Positions 10,957-22,128 are shown, counted from the first letter of the stretch. The stretch: DNA of 64,000 bases from Incurvaria masculella (GCA_946894095.1 OX335655.1:13640001-13704000); one strand, 5' to 3'. Notes: generated by a model not told the origin, from the letters alone. Made by a program: numbers and translations.

Positions 10957-11429
10957 ATAACAAAATAAAGGACAACGTTGTACACAGCAGGAGATGCAAC
11001 AGCATCGGAGTACTTATAGTTCATAAAAATGGTTCATAGTTTTAGTTATTACTTACATATGTATTACATCATAAGGGAGTTATTCCTGGTTATCGAGAAC
11101 CGAATATTCGAGGTTATCGAGCGGTCATGTCGACCTGATTTCGATAATGATGTCTAAGGCAGACACACGAATCATTCTGTGGTCATCAAGGTGGTGTCAT
11201 GATGTTTTTCTTTCCCGCGTGTATTCGTGTTATAAATGCACTTTTCAAATTCGAAACAGGTAACACCGTACAATATCCTTTATCCTACTAAGCAAGCACG
11301 TGGTTTTTTCAACGAATACGTGTGAAATCAACGAATCTGATATATATGTAGAATCAACGAATTGACAGTAATTCGAGGACACATGAATTAAGGAAATAAA
11401 GCTGTAAAAAGAAATACTTTATAGATATA
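10957..11429. other. No recognisable feature
   Basis: Nothing recognised except a short AGAATCAACGAATT-type duplication near 11321-11365 (ATCAACGAATCTG and ATCAACGAATTGA). Confidence 0.3.
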
Positions 11430-11505
11430 CTGCAAGGCTGGGCTTGAACCAGCAAGCAAACCTTTAGCGGGCATTGAATCTACCAATTTCGCCCCCCGCT
11501 CTTTA
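11430..11505 (-). other. tRNA-like sequence with bacterial or plastid-style D arm
   Basis: On the minus strand, a D-arm-like GGCGAAATTGGTAGA is followed by a perfect T arm (GCTGG-TTCAAGC-CCAGC). The D-arm string resembles that of bacterial or plastid tRNA-Leu rather than the usual eukaryotic box A. I could not fold a proper acceptor stem, so it is more likely a pseudogene, SINE head or decayed insertion than a working tRNA. Confidence 0.35.
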
Positions 11506-12138
11506 CCCATAATTTGGAAATCTCCCACAGTTTTGAGAGACGTGTCCCTGAATCGGCGTTGTGACTAAGGAGACTCAACCCCGGTTTCAGTGAGGTGTTG
11601 GCAGGGATGTCATAATACCCGTGAGAACTGCGCCGACACGCCCGCTAGAGGCTTATTTTAGAATCTTCTTAAATTGTGTTCTAATAGTTTGTTTTTGGGC
11701 CATGAATAATCATACTGTCATAGCATTTGTTAGACCAAATGCGATTACTTCATTTTCCCTTGAGCGTTCTTTCATTATCTTCGGCTCCTAAGAGCGTGAT
11801 GTTAAATGCAAAAAATCAGTAATGATATATAGTAATTATCGAAACTGACCTCAAAATCCTCACACTAATTAAAACGCACCAACAAAATTACTTAACTAAG
11901 CATAAAAAGTTCTCTTTTCAATGTATATCAATACATTTTCATTCATTAATTTACATCTCTCACATTATAACGGCCAATGGTCTCAATTGCTCACGATATT
12001 CATGATTTTGTGATTTCACTTTACGGATTATTTTTAAATCCTGGAAATTCTATACCACCAGGGAAATTCTAAGATTACCTACTTTTAACCTGCTGCATCG
12101 ATGATCTTAGCGATTTTTCGATAAGCGATTTATAACTC
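11506..12138. other. No recognisable feature
   Basis: AT-rich; nothing supported. Confidence 0.3.
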
Positions 12139-12451
12139 GTTATAGAGGCTCTTCATATTGACAGAGAAAACCACCATCATCAGTTATTATATTACTTATT
12201 CGCTCTTATTCAGTGTCTGGCGTCTGTCTATCTTGCTGGTTGCCTTTCGGTCCACGTTAATCTTGAGAAACACTAATCCGATTTGGATGCGCGTTATAGA
12301 GGCTCTGTATATTGACAGAGAAAACCACCATCATCAGTAACTATATTAACTAATTATTCGCTCTTATTCAGTGTCTGGCATCTGTATGTCTTGCTGGTTG
12401 CCTTTATGTCCATATGTTGCTTGAGAAACACTAATCCAATTTGTATGCGGT
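12139..12451 (+). repeat. 154-bp tandem duplication
   Basis: The unit beginning GTTATAGAGGCTCT occurs at 12139 and again at 12293. Both units carry ACAGAGAAAACCACCATCAT, TCGCTCTTATTCAGTGTC, TTGCTGGTTGCCTTT and TTGAGAAACACTAATCC. The copies differ by scattered substitutions, so the duplication is not recent. Confidence 0.8.
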
Positions 12452-12802
12452 TCCTGTACATCTTGGATCTTCCAATACATTCATAGGCTATTTGCAACGA
12501 CAAAAAACCTTTATTTTTAAAAACGTTATTTTCTCGTTGACTATTTATATGTCGGAACGAAGTTGCAGTTACGCCACCTTTTAGTTCCATAAAGTAGTGT
12601 TTGATAGTTTATCGTTGATCCTACGGAATATCGCCATCTATCGGCAGAGTTGGAAACGTCAAGTAGTTCTACTTGGGTGAGATCGTTACAGGGGTTGGCG
12701 AAACAGCCACTAGGGGCGCTGTTAGTACCTACATGCCTCGTGAGCGAACGAGTGAGCGAGAGATAGGACACTTTGGGTTGAGTGGTCGGTCGGGTCGCCA
12801 CG

Positions 12803-12995
12803 CTGTAACGAACTCGCCGCGTTTACCAATTGAATCCGGTTAAATCACCGTAATCCTGTGTTAACCTTGACTATTATCGATTGTTAGTGAATAATAAACC
12901 AACAGAGATCACATCCTGACTATTAATTCGGGTTTCACATCATGTCGGACCACTCTAATAGCGAACCCCCCTCATCAGGCGTCGTTATATATATA
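12803..12995 (+). mobile_element. Possible solo LTR with start of gag (weak)
   Basis: The sequence has the look of an LTR retrotransposon end: TGTAACGAACTC, a region ending AATAAACCAACAGAG, then TTCGGGTTTCACA directly followed by an ATG frame (MSDHSNSEPPSSGVV) that runs into a TA microsatellite. There is no second LTR, pol or reverse transcriptase. Weak call; it could be an ordinary non-coding stretch. Confidence 0.25.
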
Positions 12996-14311
12996 TTATA
13001 TATTATTACTTAAATATCAAAAAAAAATATTAAATATTTCTTTCTGCTTCAACGCAGGTGGACTCGCTTACATAAATACATCGTGGTATTGCTCTATTGA
13101 ATAGAATTTATTAAATAGAAAAACACGAAAATAGAAAAGCAACTTTATTTTTGTAATACAACCACTGCAGCTAGTGGCAAAACTCTCTCCCTCTGATGTT
13201 CTGGGAATGTTTATGGCCTCTTATCAGGATAGGTTCATATTGTAGAATAATAGAGAAGATTTATTATGTGCAGTGACGTATGTATCGCTTCATTCTTGCA
13301 GGCTTCAGGACACGAATATCGATGTGGTATTATCCATGCCACGGACATGTCAACTGAGATAACTAGTTGTGAAAAACGTTGGTTCAAGCATAGGCGATTT
13401 TTCTGCTCCGCAGCTCGCATCGCAATGAGACCATACGAGATTGTGGTTTTGGGTATCTAGCATTCTCTTTTTTCGCCCGAGAAAACCCTTTGAAGCGGAC
13501 ACAAAAACCGATATCGTTCGGGGAACAGGCGAGCGCGAGAACGAGACGTCGCGTAGATATCCACATTCACGCTTCTCGGTTATTCTCGTGCATTCTCGCC
13601 GTGAGTCTGGAGGCGCTAGTGTCGTTGTAACTCGAGAACGTCAGTAGTGAACAAATTCATAAGCAAACTGACTCGCCGGCACTGCCGTCGTTGTATGCCT
13701 ATGTCTATGTCTGTCCCATTCATGCTCCAACAAGCCTTTTAAAAAGTCGACCACTGACGGTTGGCTATACAAGAATTGCAGGTTTAATATTTAGTGCAAA
13801 CAATATAAAGCATTTTATATGACTATTGTTTTATATATATATTTTTAATTATTATACTACAAGATAAAATAATAGTCGTCGAAATCAGAGCATTGTTTAC
13901 TTAATTAGAGCGTCGTCGTAACTAGCAGGATCTCAGACACGTCGAGCTATATTATTATGCTGAACACTGCTTATCCGTAATACAAATAATTTGCCGAAAA
14001 ACAATGAACATCTTCACAAAATGTAATCAAGGGATAAATCTAGTAGGGCTTCTAGTTTGGCGTAGGCGCGGAGCCAACATTATTTGCAATAACTCAGCGG
14101 GGCCCGTCTCTGTTTCTCTATAAAGATCTCCCATCAATTGTAAGAACACCTATTGTTGCCTGACGTCTAACGGAATAAAAACGATATTTATCAAATCTCC
14201 CATGGATTTTTTTTTTCTAATAAAATTTATATTCTTTATCTTCCATTACTCACATCATAGTTGAATTATGTTTCACGAGTAGTGTAAGTGAAACCAGAGC
14301 TGCTGGTCCCA
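12996..14311. other. Mostly unrecognised; shared CpG-rich segment
   Basis: About 13570-13690 (GGAGGCGCTAGTGTCG...AAATTCATAAGCAAACTGAC) is related to 31710-31830, which marks it as a dispersed repeat. Small antiparallel frames across 13235-13647 are overlapping and show no known motif. Confidence 0.35.
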
Positions 14312-14480
14312 GTTGTCACCCAAACTGGCGTTTACGGAACTTCGAAGTTCCGTAAAAACGTCAAACTCCATATAAGATTTAACTAGATATTCTGTGGTTT
14401 TACTTCTTCAAGATGTCAAAGTCAAAGTCGGACTTCAGATCTGTATGAAAACGCGGAGTCGGCGTAAACGGCTACAATAT
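14312..14480 (-). repeat. Dispersed repeat P, copy 2
   Basis: Reverse complement of 9900-10080, starting GTCCCAGTTGTCACC and containing the palindrome GGAACTTCGAAGTTCC. Non-coding. Confidence 0.6.
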
Positions 14481-15456
14481 TTATGACAACGTTGAGTAAG
14501 CTGTCAAATCAAACTTGGACTCGAAAATTTTGGTTCGCTTGGCGCCCACTGCGCCCGCTCTTCAATTTCTCCATATATTTGAAAGCACCAATCGATCGGT
14601 TTGGCGTGAACGCCACGGCTCAGAATTTATTATCTAAAAAAATGTTGCAACTCCTTTTAAAATTACAAAAAGATGAAAGATAAATTGATGGTCTAGCAAG
14701 ATTTGAAATATTTAGACGTAAATATCTATCACTATCATTATATGTTCAAACTTTTAATGTGATCTTTTATGCATATGTTTTTGTCATGTTTGTAAAATTA
14801 ATCCTGAGCAGAGACTGAGGCTGGAGTGCACAAAATATATGGTTAATAACAAAATTGAAATCATATTTAACCACGGTAGCATTCGAAAGGAAAGGCGGGC
14901 CCAATCTCCGACAAAACCGATTTTAATTACAATGCTAACCACTTACTTAATCTGTGATGTTAACAACTATATGTTCACGGTCCTCGAAAGTCGCTGAATT
15001 TATTTTTAAATACATTTAAGGTCTTATTCAGAAATCACATGTCAAAACTTAGTACGAGATTACCACCACATACAATAACCGGTTTAGTCCGGCTGATTAA
15101 AGTTAGTCCACCCACTCTAAATACAGCTGATAAATATTATTTTTCTTATGCCCTTATTGAACTGAAGGCAAGCAGCCAATAATCTTTAGCTTTTCCACAC
15201 AAAATTCACCATTCAAGAAAATACTTTAAATAAATAAATATTTTTAAAGTAACCACCACACCACAAAAAACTAGGTGCCATGCCCAAGGAAAGCCCAGGT
15301 AATTTGAATTACGATTTATATAATTAAATGCAAAGTGCGAACTATCGAGCCAAGAGTGATTAACCCTACCCACTTGTGAGTAAAGAAGGAGACCTACACG
15401 TGAAATCCAAATCACGAACTAAGCAGTCGCCTCCCCGTAAGCACCTGAAAATTTCG
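14481..15456. other. Unrecognised; small repeat near 15022-15125
   Basis: 15022-15125 (ATGTCAAAACTTAGTACGAG...AAAGTTAGTCCACCCACTC) is related to 18131-18238 (reversed) and to 18871-18965, a small dispersed element. The remainder is unrecognised. Confidence 0.35.
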
Positions 15457-15776
15457 CCTCCCATACAAACGTAGTTTACTAATGATTTGAAAACCACTGT
15501 TCCAACTTACTTGATATTTGGTATCTAATATTAGGCTACAAATATCTGTGTCTGCATGCCTTTGTTTTTTCGGTAAATGTATTCTGGGTCAAACCAAAGA
15601 GAAAACAAAATTTGTATGAAGATTTTTTTTTCCCTTTCATTTCATTCGGTTTGGATTTTTAAAAAAAACAATAGCGTGCAGACACAGATATTTGTTACCT
15701 GATATTAGATATTAAATATCAATTCAATTGGAATAGCGGTTTCCAAATGATTAGTAAACTATGTTTGTATGGGGAG
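15457..15776 (+). mobile_element. Inverted-repeat MITE with about 105-bp arms
   Basis: The left arm CTCCCATACAAACGTAGTTT...ATATCTGTGTCTGCATGCC mirrors the right arm that ends AAACTATGTTTGTATGGGG, with about 85-90% identity by eye. The loop is about 105 bp. No coding capacity. Confidence 0.7.
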
Positions 15777-16089
15777 CATAGCTTACGGGCCGTTCTTAAG
15801 CCATGCACAGGAAGGAATGCAGTAGGCCACATGTATTTTTTTTACGTGCCGGAAACATTACAAGACAATGAAACAAAGCTTGATTTCAGTTGCATTCAAT
15901 CGGGGTTTAAGAACTGTACTTTTCTGTATAATAGGTATATATGTCATGAAAAAAATGAAAAAGTAATGTTTTTTTAATAATGATCTATGTAATCAAGCAA
16001 CAGCCTAATGTTTAAATGTAAGATGGTAATTATTTATTAAAAATGCACCGGATTACTATCGATGTTATTTTTTAGACGTTCAGTGGCTT

Positions 16090-16480
16090 AGAACATGAAA
16101 CTCTTTGAGTGCCTAATCTACAAAAAAAACCGCCATTTTTTTATACACCTTCGAATTTACGCCCCGAACATCACTATTTTGAAGAAAAGGAAGACATATG
16201 GCATGCAAAGGCCCTCACGACAGAAGTGTCCGATGACGCCCATGGTCTTTTAAACTTTCACAGGGGCTGCAAAAATCCATGCCAGCAGGCCAGGTGTTTC
16301 TTTGCACCATGTTTGAAGGACCCCAATTAGTACTTTTTGGAAAATACATCGGCAGAGTGCATTCCACAGTTTACCTACACTGATCATACTACACTACACT
16401 GACATAAAGGATCTAGAGGACCGGTTCTTATTTTGGGAATGTCGATAGTGAATGGGTGCATGGATCCATTCAATGACTGA
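16090..16480. repeat. Dispersed repeat fragment (probable retroelement 3' part)
   Basis: GACGCCCATGGTCTTTT, CTTTCACAGGGGCTGC, GGCCAGGTGTTTCTT and CACCATGTTTGAAGGACCCC recur in diverged form at 23815-24010 and 2690-3080. No RT motif is visible. Confidence 0.45.
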
Positions 16481-16600
16481 TGCGCGTTGAGCGATGATAG
16501 AAAGAGGACCGATGGATTGCCTTTTGCAGCTTCTAAGAACATTCTCCGTGGTAAAGACGGTAAACGCAGAGACAGAACTACTCGCAACTGGAACTAACAC

Positions 16601-16813
16601 TTAAGCCGGACGTCGATTAGGCAGGTCGGGTCGAGTCGAAATAATCCGCCTGTCTATGTTTATATGGAAGTGCGTGCACTAGCGGCTGCGGCGGGGGTGC
16701 GAGCGAGCCGGCACGACGGCGCGGCCTGCTGCCTGTTGACGCACTTCCATACAAACATAGGCAGGCGAATTACTGCCTCCTGCCTCGACTCGCCTAATCG
16801 ACGCCCGGCCTAA
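16601..16813 (+). mobile_element. Foldback MITE with GC-rich loop
   Basis: The left arm GCCGGACGTCGATTAGGC... (from 16605) mirrors the right arm ...GCCTAATCGACGCCCGGC (to 16810). Arms are about 70 bp and include the pair TTATATGGAAGTGCG / CGCACTTCCATACAAAC. The loop (about 16678-16735) is strongly GC-rich. Flanked by TTA on the left and TAA on the right. Confidence 0.7.
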
Positions 16814-16814
16814 C

Positions 16815-16910
16815 TGAAAATAGTAGTAACTAGTGTCAAAAGTGACATTTCGTTTATACAAAATGAGTTAAAGGGACGTAAGAAATTAGTACTTTTCGTT
16901 AGTTTTCACT
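16815..16910. repeat. Degenerate GGCTGA-family MITE remnant
   Basis: AGTGACATTTCGTTTATACAA...ACGTAAGAAATTAGTAC...TTTCGTTAGTTTTCAC resembles the core of the CRE-palindrome MITE with substitutions throughout. Confidence 0.45.
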
Positions 16911-18320
16911 TCAGTAAAGACAGCTTATCACAGCTTTAATCTCTACGAGAGGCTTGTTGAAAAAAGGCTTAGTTATCATAGAAGATAAGCCAGCTAATTG
17001 AGCTTTCCGGTGCAGCTTTAGTTCAACTCCGGCGTTCATTAGGAACATTGCAGCAGACAAGACGGTTCATTAATAAATGCTTTCCGGCTTCTAGTTTAGT
17101 TTCGCTGCCCGATTCACTAGAGAGGCATTCAGTAAATAACGTTTCACGTCGCCAACGTTGCTTTCATGCCAGCGCTTTCTCTGCTTATCATAGGCAAGAA
17201 AGAAATAGTGCTAATATAAATCTTGCCATCGTAAATTATGTACACATGTACACGTGAAGGTTTGGTGTGCGTTATGTACAATTGTACATAATTTGAAAAC
17301 TGAATATTGTGCAACATAATATATTCCAGTTTTGACATATTATTTGAAAATAAAATATACGCACTTGCAAATTAATATAAAATATTTGTGGCTAAGCGAG
17401 ATAGAATTGAAACTTCTTGCTCATCGTGTAGAGTGAAATTAAAATATTTTTTTAAACAAGGGATATTTATTTATTTTATATTTATTTTTTTATTTTATTT
17501 ATGTTAGATGATCTGAAATAAAAAAAAACCACAAACACAAGTACCTTTTTACAACACAGCTTCAGGTGAAAATAGTAGCATCACTGTTTCTACCTCTTCT
17601 CTGCCGTCACCCCTTCCTACTCTGCATTTCTTTAGGGGAAATACACTAACATTTTAGACCAGCCAGCAAAGAAATTTCCTTTCAGAAATTTAAAGTACAT
17701 TTAAAATTGTTTAAGATAGGCTTAAGTGAATACCTAAGTCAAAAATACCTTAGGCTTGTTTCTTATTCGAGGTTTACTATGTGTCTGTTATATGGACCAA
17801 TAAGCTAAGTATGTCGGACATTTTTTTACGATGAAATCACGTAACAACACACCCATAAAAGTCCAGTTTACTATAATATTAAGATCGTATTCACCAGGAT
17901 TTGCATAGCGCTGTGAAACCGACGTGCTGGATATGATTGTATCGACAGAATCAGCATATTCACCCAACCTATCGATACTAAGCTAGTGGTAGACACAGGG
18001 GTTTTTCTATACTCACCTTATTGCGATTTTCAAAGAGAATATTAAACGAACTCGTAGAAAGTCAAGGCTTTGATCAAGCATGTGTGTGCCGCAAATGTAT
18101 GCAAAAGTTCAGTTAAGTAAATCAATACTGTTGTATTCAGTGTGGGCGGAATAAATGTAATCTTCCGGACTAAACCGGTTTTTGTATGGTTAGTCCGGTG
18201 CTAATCTCGTGCTCAGTTTTGACAGGTGCTCTCTGAAAAAGAAAGTTTGATATCATCTTATTACGCAGTTTTTTCCAAACAACCGACCACCTACATATAA
18301 TTCAACTATGCAACAACATC
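16911..18320. other. No gene recognised; small repeat near 18131-18238
   Basis: Includes palindromic TGTACA/ACATGT clusters near 17238-17290 and the small repeat at 18131-18238 noted under 14481-15456. No coding evidence. Confidence 0.35.
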
Positions 18321-18869
18321 TTAAGGTGGCCCATCCCGCTCATCTCCCCATACAAAAGGGGAAAGAAGATCACGCCCATATCTCATGTCAGAGATCCAAA
18401 ATTTTGCTCAAAATAGCTGTATTTGATCGAACTAGATGTCTGATGAACATTGGCATTGTAAAATTGTGTTTGGTTTCCAAGTTATAACGTCCGAAAGTTC
18501 GAATTTTCGCGCGTTTTATACAATAACTTTGGAGGTGGATTACGCAATGATAAAATAAAAATATCTTAAAAAGATTAGTCATCAGACATAGCTTATTTAA
18601 TCAAGATTTATAATCTATTTGATGTTTGTTAGATTTTTGACTACAGCGGTCGTGGTTTATTTTCAGCTATAAGTCGTTTTGAAATTAAAATTTTCGTAAA
18701 TCTTACCAAATCATACACTATGCACATTGTCTTTTTTGTGGACAGGTTGCATCTTCCTCATCACGGAGCCTGTCTTATTCTTTGAAACAGAGAAGGTCCC
18801 AGAGCGCAACAGCACGGTTTTGTACCGTGCCCGCCAATAAGCTAGGCCCGCCGGGTTGGGCCACCTTAA
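18321..18869 (-). mobile_element. TTAA-flanked MITE, copy 2
   Basis: Reverse orientation: TTAA at 18321-18324, GGTGGCCCATCCCGCTCATC at the left, CCGGGTTGGGCCACC then TTAA (18866-18869) at the right. Both TTAA sites are intact. It sits between two pieces of the small repeat (18131-18238 and 18871-18965). Confidence 0.85.
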
Positions 18870-19261
18870 CAGCCGTATTCGAAGTGAACCTGTCACAACT
18901 TAGTTCCGGCTTAGTTCGACCGTAATACGCGTACTAAAGTTAGTCCGCTCACTCTGAATACGACATTAACGAACTAGAGTTAACTTATTAGCTAGTAGGG
19001 ACAGGGACCTACAGTTTTAGATGGATTCCGAACCATGCAGCATGGTTAGGTGGAAACCTGGTAGAGTAGTTACATATTTCACTCTAAGCATACCTTGATA
19101 TTTTATCCCAGCTTCAAGGTATTTAATTTACATTGAATTCATGAGTTCTCATTATATTTTTTTTATTTATCGGCTACGAAATTGCAAATATCTCACTAAT
19201 TTGAGGTTATCCAACCACATGTACATTGAATAATCAGAAATCGTTTTTGGTCGTTATATTC

Positions 19262-19332
19262 GTCGAAAGCAGGATTCGAACCTGCCACCTTTGGATTATA
19301 TGTCCACTGCTCTACCGCTTAGCGATCCCGAC
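19262..19332 (-). tRNA. tRNA-like gene or pseudogene (TAT in anticodon position)
   Basis: On the minus strand 71 nt can be folded as a cloverleaf. The 7-bp acceptor is GTCGGGA/TTTCGAC with two G-U pairs. The D arm is GCT/AGC with GCGGTAGAGC, and the T arm is perfect (GCAGG-TTCGAAT-CCTGC). The anticodon stem has four good pairs around the loop CATATAA, placing TAT at 34-36. Position 33 is A instead of the invariant T, and the first anticodon-stem pair is mismatched, so a pseudogene or a SINE head is quite possible. No T-run terminator follows. Confidence 0.45.
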
Positions 19333-19508
19333 AATTACGTAATCGAATTCTTCTCCTATCTTCTGCTAGATGGCGCCAATTTCGCGTATTGATCCTACGC
19401 TAAGGCATTTTGACTGCAATGATTGAGTTCTGTACCTAATTGGTTTAATAATTGGGTTTATTTATATCTCAATCATAGTAGGTTCGAATCCTGCTTCCGA
19501 AGAACGTC

Positions 19509-19938
19509 CAGCAGGCCTATTCCTGGAATTCCGTAGTCAGGAATCAGGAATTCTGAATCTAGAAAACCGCTTTTATAACATATGTTCTTAGATTTACACC
19601 GTCGCTGTACATAATGTTTTGAAAACTTACGGTTTTCCGGTGTGCAATGCCGTGCTTGGCCGACATGTTTCGCCGGGGCAACGAAGTGGCCCTGACGATG
19701 CTTCCGTCGTGGGAGGCGAAACATGTCGGCCAAGCACGGCATTGCACACCGGAAAACCGTAAGTTTTCAAAACATTACGCTTTTATAACGTTTTCAAAGC
19801 GATTTTCTTAACGAAAAGATTCCGGAGCATGGTATTTCAATTAACCAAGGTTTTCCGTCGAAAATATCGCTATAATAGCTGTTTCCTAGCCTCAGTATTA
19901 CTGATTCCTGATAAGAAATTCGAGGAATAGGTCTGCTG
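19509..19938 (+). mobile_element. CAGCAGGYCTATTCC MITE, copy 2, with inserted hairpin
   Basis: Ends CAGCAGGCCTATTCCTGG and GAGGAATAGGTCTGCTG define the element. Relative to the 228-bp copy at 63010-63237 it carries about 200 extra bp (about 19585-19785), most of which is a perfect inverted repeat described separately. Confidence 0.75.
19612..19777. repeat. Perfect 63-bp inverted repeat (hairpin)
   Basis: 19612-19674 and 19715-19777 are exact reverse complements, separated by a 40-bp loop (19675-19714). The arms contain TAATGTTTTGAAAACTTACGG and CGACATGTTTCGCC. Perfect pairing over 63 bp implies recent origin or conversion; a transcript would fold into a long stem. Confidence 0.9.
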
Positions 19939-20091
19939 ACCAAAAACGTTTTCTGATTATTTTCAAAATCTGATTACAATTCTTCAACGTAGATGTCGTT
20001 GTATAACCTAAAATTAATCGAAATATAAATGATATAATTTAACCTATTTTAATTACGATAACATATACATACTTCGATTTCGGAATGCCTC

Positions 20092-20346
20092 TTTTTTATG
20101 TGGCTGGACATGGATGGGTTAATCACACACCTACCGACATAATATTAGCCTAACGCACCGCATTCCCGAAGGAATTAGGTGTCATGCCAGAAATTTCTCT
20201 TTATGAGCACGGCTACATTGAACTGGATGGAAAGCCCCCCCTAGGGGAAGGCAACATACAGTTTTACATGTATTCAGAACCATGGAACAGCTCGCAAGTT
20301 GGAATGCACTCATCCAACTCAGAAAGAGTAATAAAGTGGTGCATGA
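20092..20346 (-). mobile_element. tRNA-derived SINE, body and tail half (split)
   Basis: Read on the minus strand this is the SINE tail and body: T-run at 20092, TGGACATGGATGGGT, GAATTAGGTGTCATGCCAG, CTACATTGAACTGGATGG, GAACCATGGAACAGCTCGC, ending GTGGTGCATGA. The missing tRNA-like head resumes at 22129, so the foldback element is inserted inside this SINE. An internal stretch (the GACAATTTTTCATTGCCGC part) has been deleted. Confidence 0.8.
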
Positions 20347-20930
20347 GGGGGAACGGCAGGACGTCGAAAATGCAGATCGTATGATATCAAATTTTAATAA
20401 AATTTCAAAACCATGCACAACGTATAATCGGCAGATCGTATAATTTTATACGTAGTGCATGAAGAAGTTTAAAAAATAAAATTACTAATTTCTCCATGCA
20501 TAACGTATAATAGTCACAACGTATAAAATTATGATCTTTATTTACCAAAAAAGAAAACCATGCATATGATATAATCCAGAAATGTTTCATACGATAAGCG
20601 CCCTTATGCTTTTACTTTTAACGCGTATACTCGTACGCGACTTTATAACCGTCTCAATTTTGTGAGCGCGAGATTATTCTGTCAGAGTGTTGTGCGAATA
20701 GCCCATAGTGGTGTGAATATAACCATAAAAGAATTTGTTGCTAGCAACAAGCAACAAGACCGAAATTGCTGCGACGATTATATTCAATGTTGCATAAATA
20801 TTGACACGTTTTGAATGCCGTTCATTTGACAAACATTTGATAAAATAAATTTATTTTAGGCAATTGCAGACTTAAAATCAATAGCGTAAGGAGTCCCTTT
20901 CGAAATTGTAGCAAATTGTAACTATTTGAC

Positions 20931-21814
20931 TCTAGGATCAGGAGTATACGGAGATAAGCCCAGGGTGCGGAAATCCAAAAACCTAGAGAAACACACGTCC
21001 TGCCTGAAGTATTTGCAATCATAGATTGCGTACACGAAAACCTACTACGATCCTATAAAAACCAACACATCTTCATCCTCTCAGATAGTCAGGCAGCCTT
21101 GAAGTCACTACTATCTGCAGAGATTAAATCTAAGCTCAACCCTTAACTGCATCCAAACGCTGAATGTGCTAGGGGAAATGAATGACGTAACCCTAAGATG
21201 GGTACCAGGTCACTCAGGAATCGACGGCAACGAAAATGCCGATGAACTGGCGAAAGAAGGAGCAAATAAACCCCAGATGGGACCTGAACCATCCTGTGGG
21301 ATTTCCAAAAGCACTGCACTCGGAACATTACATTACTGGGCTCAAAAGCAAAGCCTGTGCCAGTGGAAAAGCAAGCCAGGACTAAAGCACGCCAAGGCCC
21401 TTATAATGGAATTTTCCCAGAAAAGAGCATTCGAGCTAATCAACCTAAGCCGAAATCAACTCAGAGTAATTACCAGAGCTCTAACAGGTCACTGTAACCT
21501 TAACAAACACCTGCACAGGATGAGGTTGACAGATTCAGATTTATGCAGGTTCTGTCTTGAACAAGAGGAGACACCGATCCACCTTCTGTGCGACTGTGGA
21601 CCACTAATTCATAAAAGAAATGCCATCCTTGGGGGATGCTTACTAGACCCAGATGATATCAAAGTCATCACACCTCAAAAAATCCTGCACTTCCTGAAGG
21701 AGGCAGGAATTGAGGGTGAACTGTAAGAAGGGAAAAGTCACAATAGATCTGTAAAGGTCGCAGTGACAGCGGGCAAAAAAGCCCGCAGCCCAACTTCAAA
21801 TAATAATAATAATA
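20931..21814 (+). mobile_element. 5'-truncated LINE with RNase H domain
   Basis: Flanked by an 11-bp target duplication AACTATTTGAC (20920-20930 and 21815-21825) and ending in a (TAA)n tail at about 21800-21814. Only the 3' part of the second ORF is present. An RNase H domain with a (TAA)n tail fits the I-like group of non-LTR retrotransposons; LOA or R1-type elements are alternatives. Copy 1 of the host foldback shows the matching uninserted site near 6390. Confidence 0.85.
21166..21726 (+). pseudogene. LINE ORF2 C-terminus: RNase H and zinc-knuckle-like tail
   Basis: The product is the C-terminal part of a non-LTR retrotransposon polyprotein. The RNase H motif WVPGHSGIDGNENADELAK lies near residues 11-29, and upstream in another frame (about 21080-21110) is the SDSQAAL motif that holds an earlier RNase H acidic residue. 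Near the C-terminus, CRFC...HLLCDC gives a C-x2-C...H-x3-C knuckle typical of these tails. At least one frameshift near 21140 separates the two halves of the domain, and no reverse transcriptase remains, so this is a dead 5'-truncated copy. The stop at 21724-21726 is close to the natural ORF end, followed by a short 3' UTR. Confidence 0.85.
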
Positions 21815-22128
21815 AACTATTTGACAAATATCGATTCGTAGTAATTTCAGCCTTAAATTTATCGTTTTTAGGGCGCTTTATGCAGTGCTTCTTGGCATAT
21901 TATACGTTCTGTATGGTTTTCTTTTTTTGTGAATTCACGTTAGGAATATTATACGTTGTGACTATTATACGTTCTGAATGATGCAAAGAGTTGATTCTAT
22001 TTTTAAACTTTCTTCATTCACAAGGTATAAAATTATACGTTGTGAATATTATACGATATGCATGGTTTTGATTTTTTGGAAAAAAAAACTTTTATACGTT
22101 GTGAATTTTATACGTAGTGAATACGACT

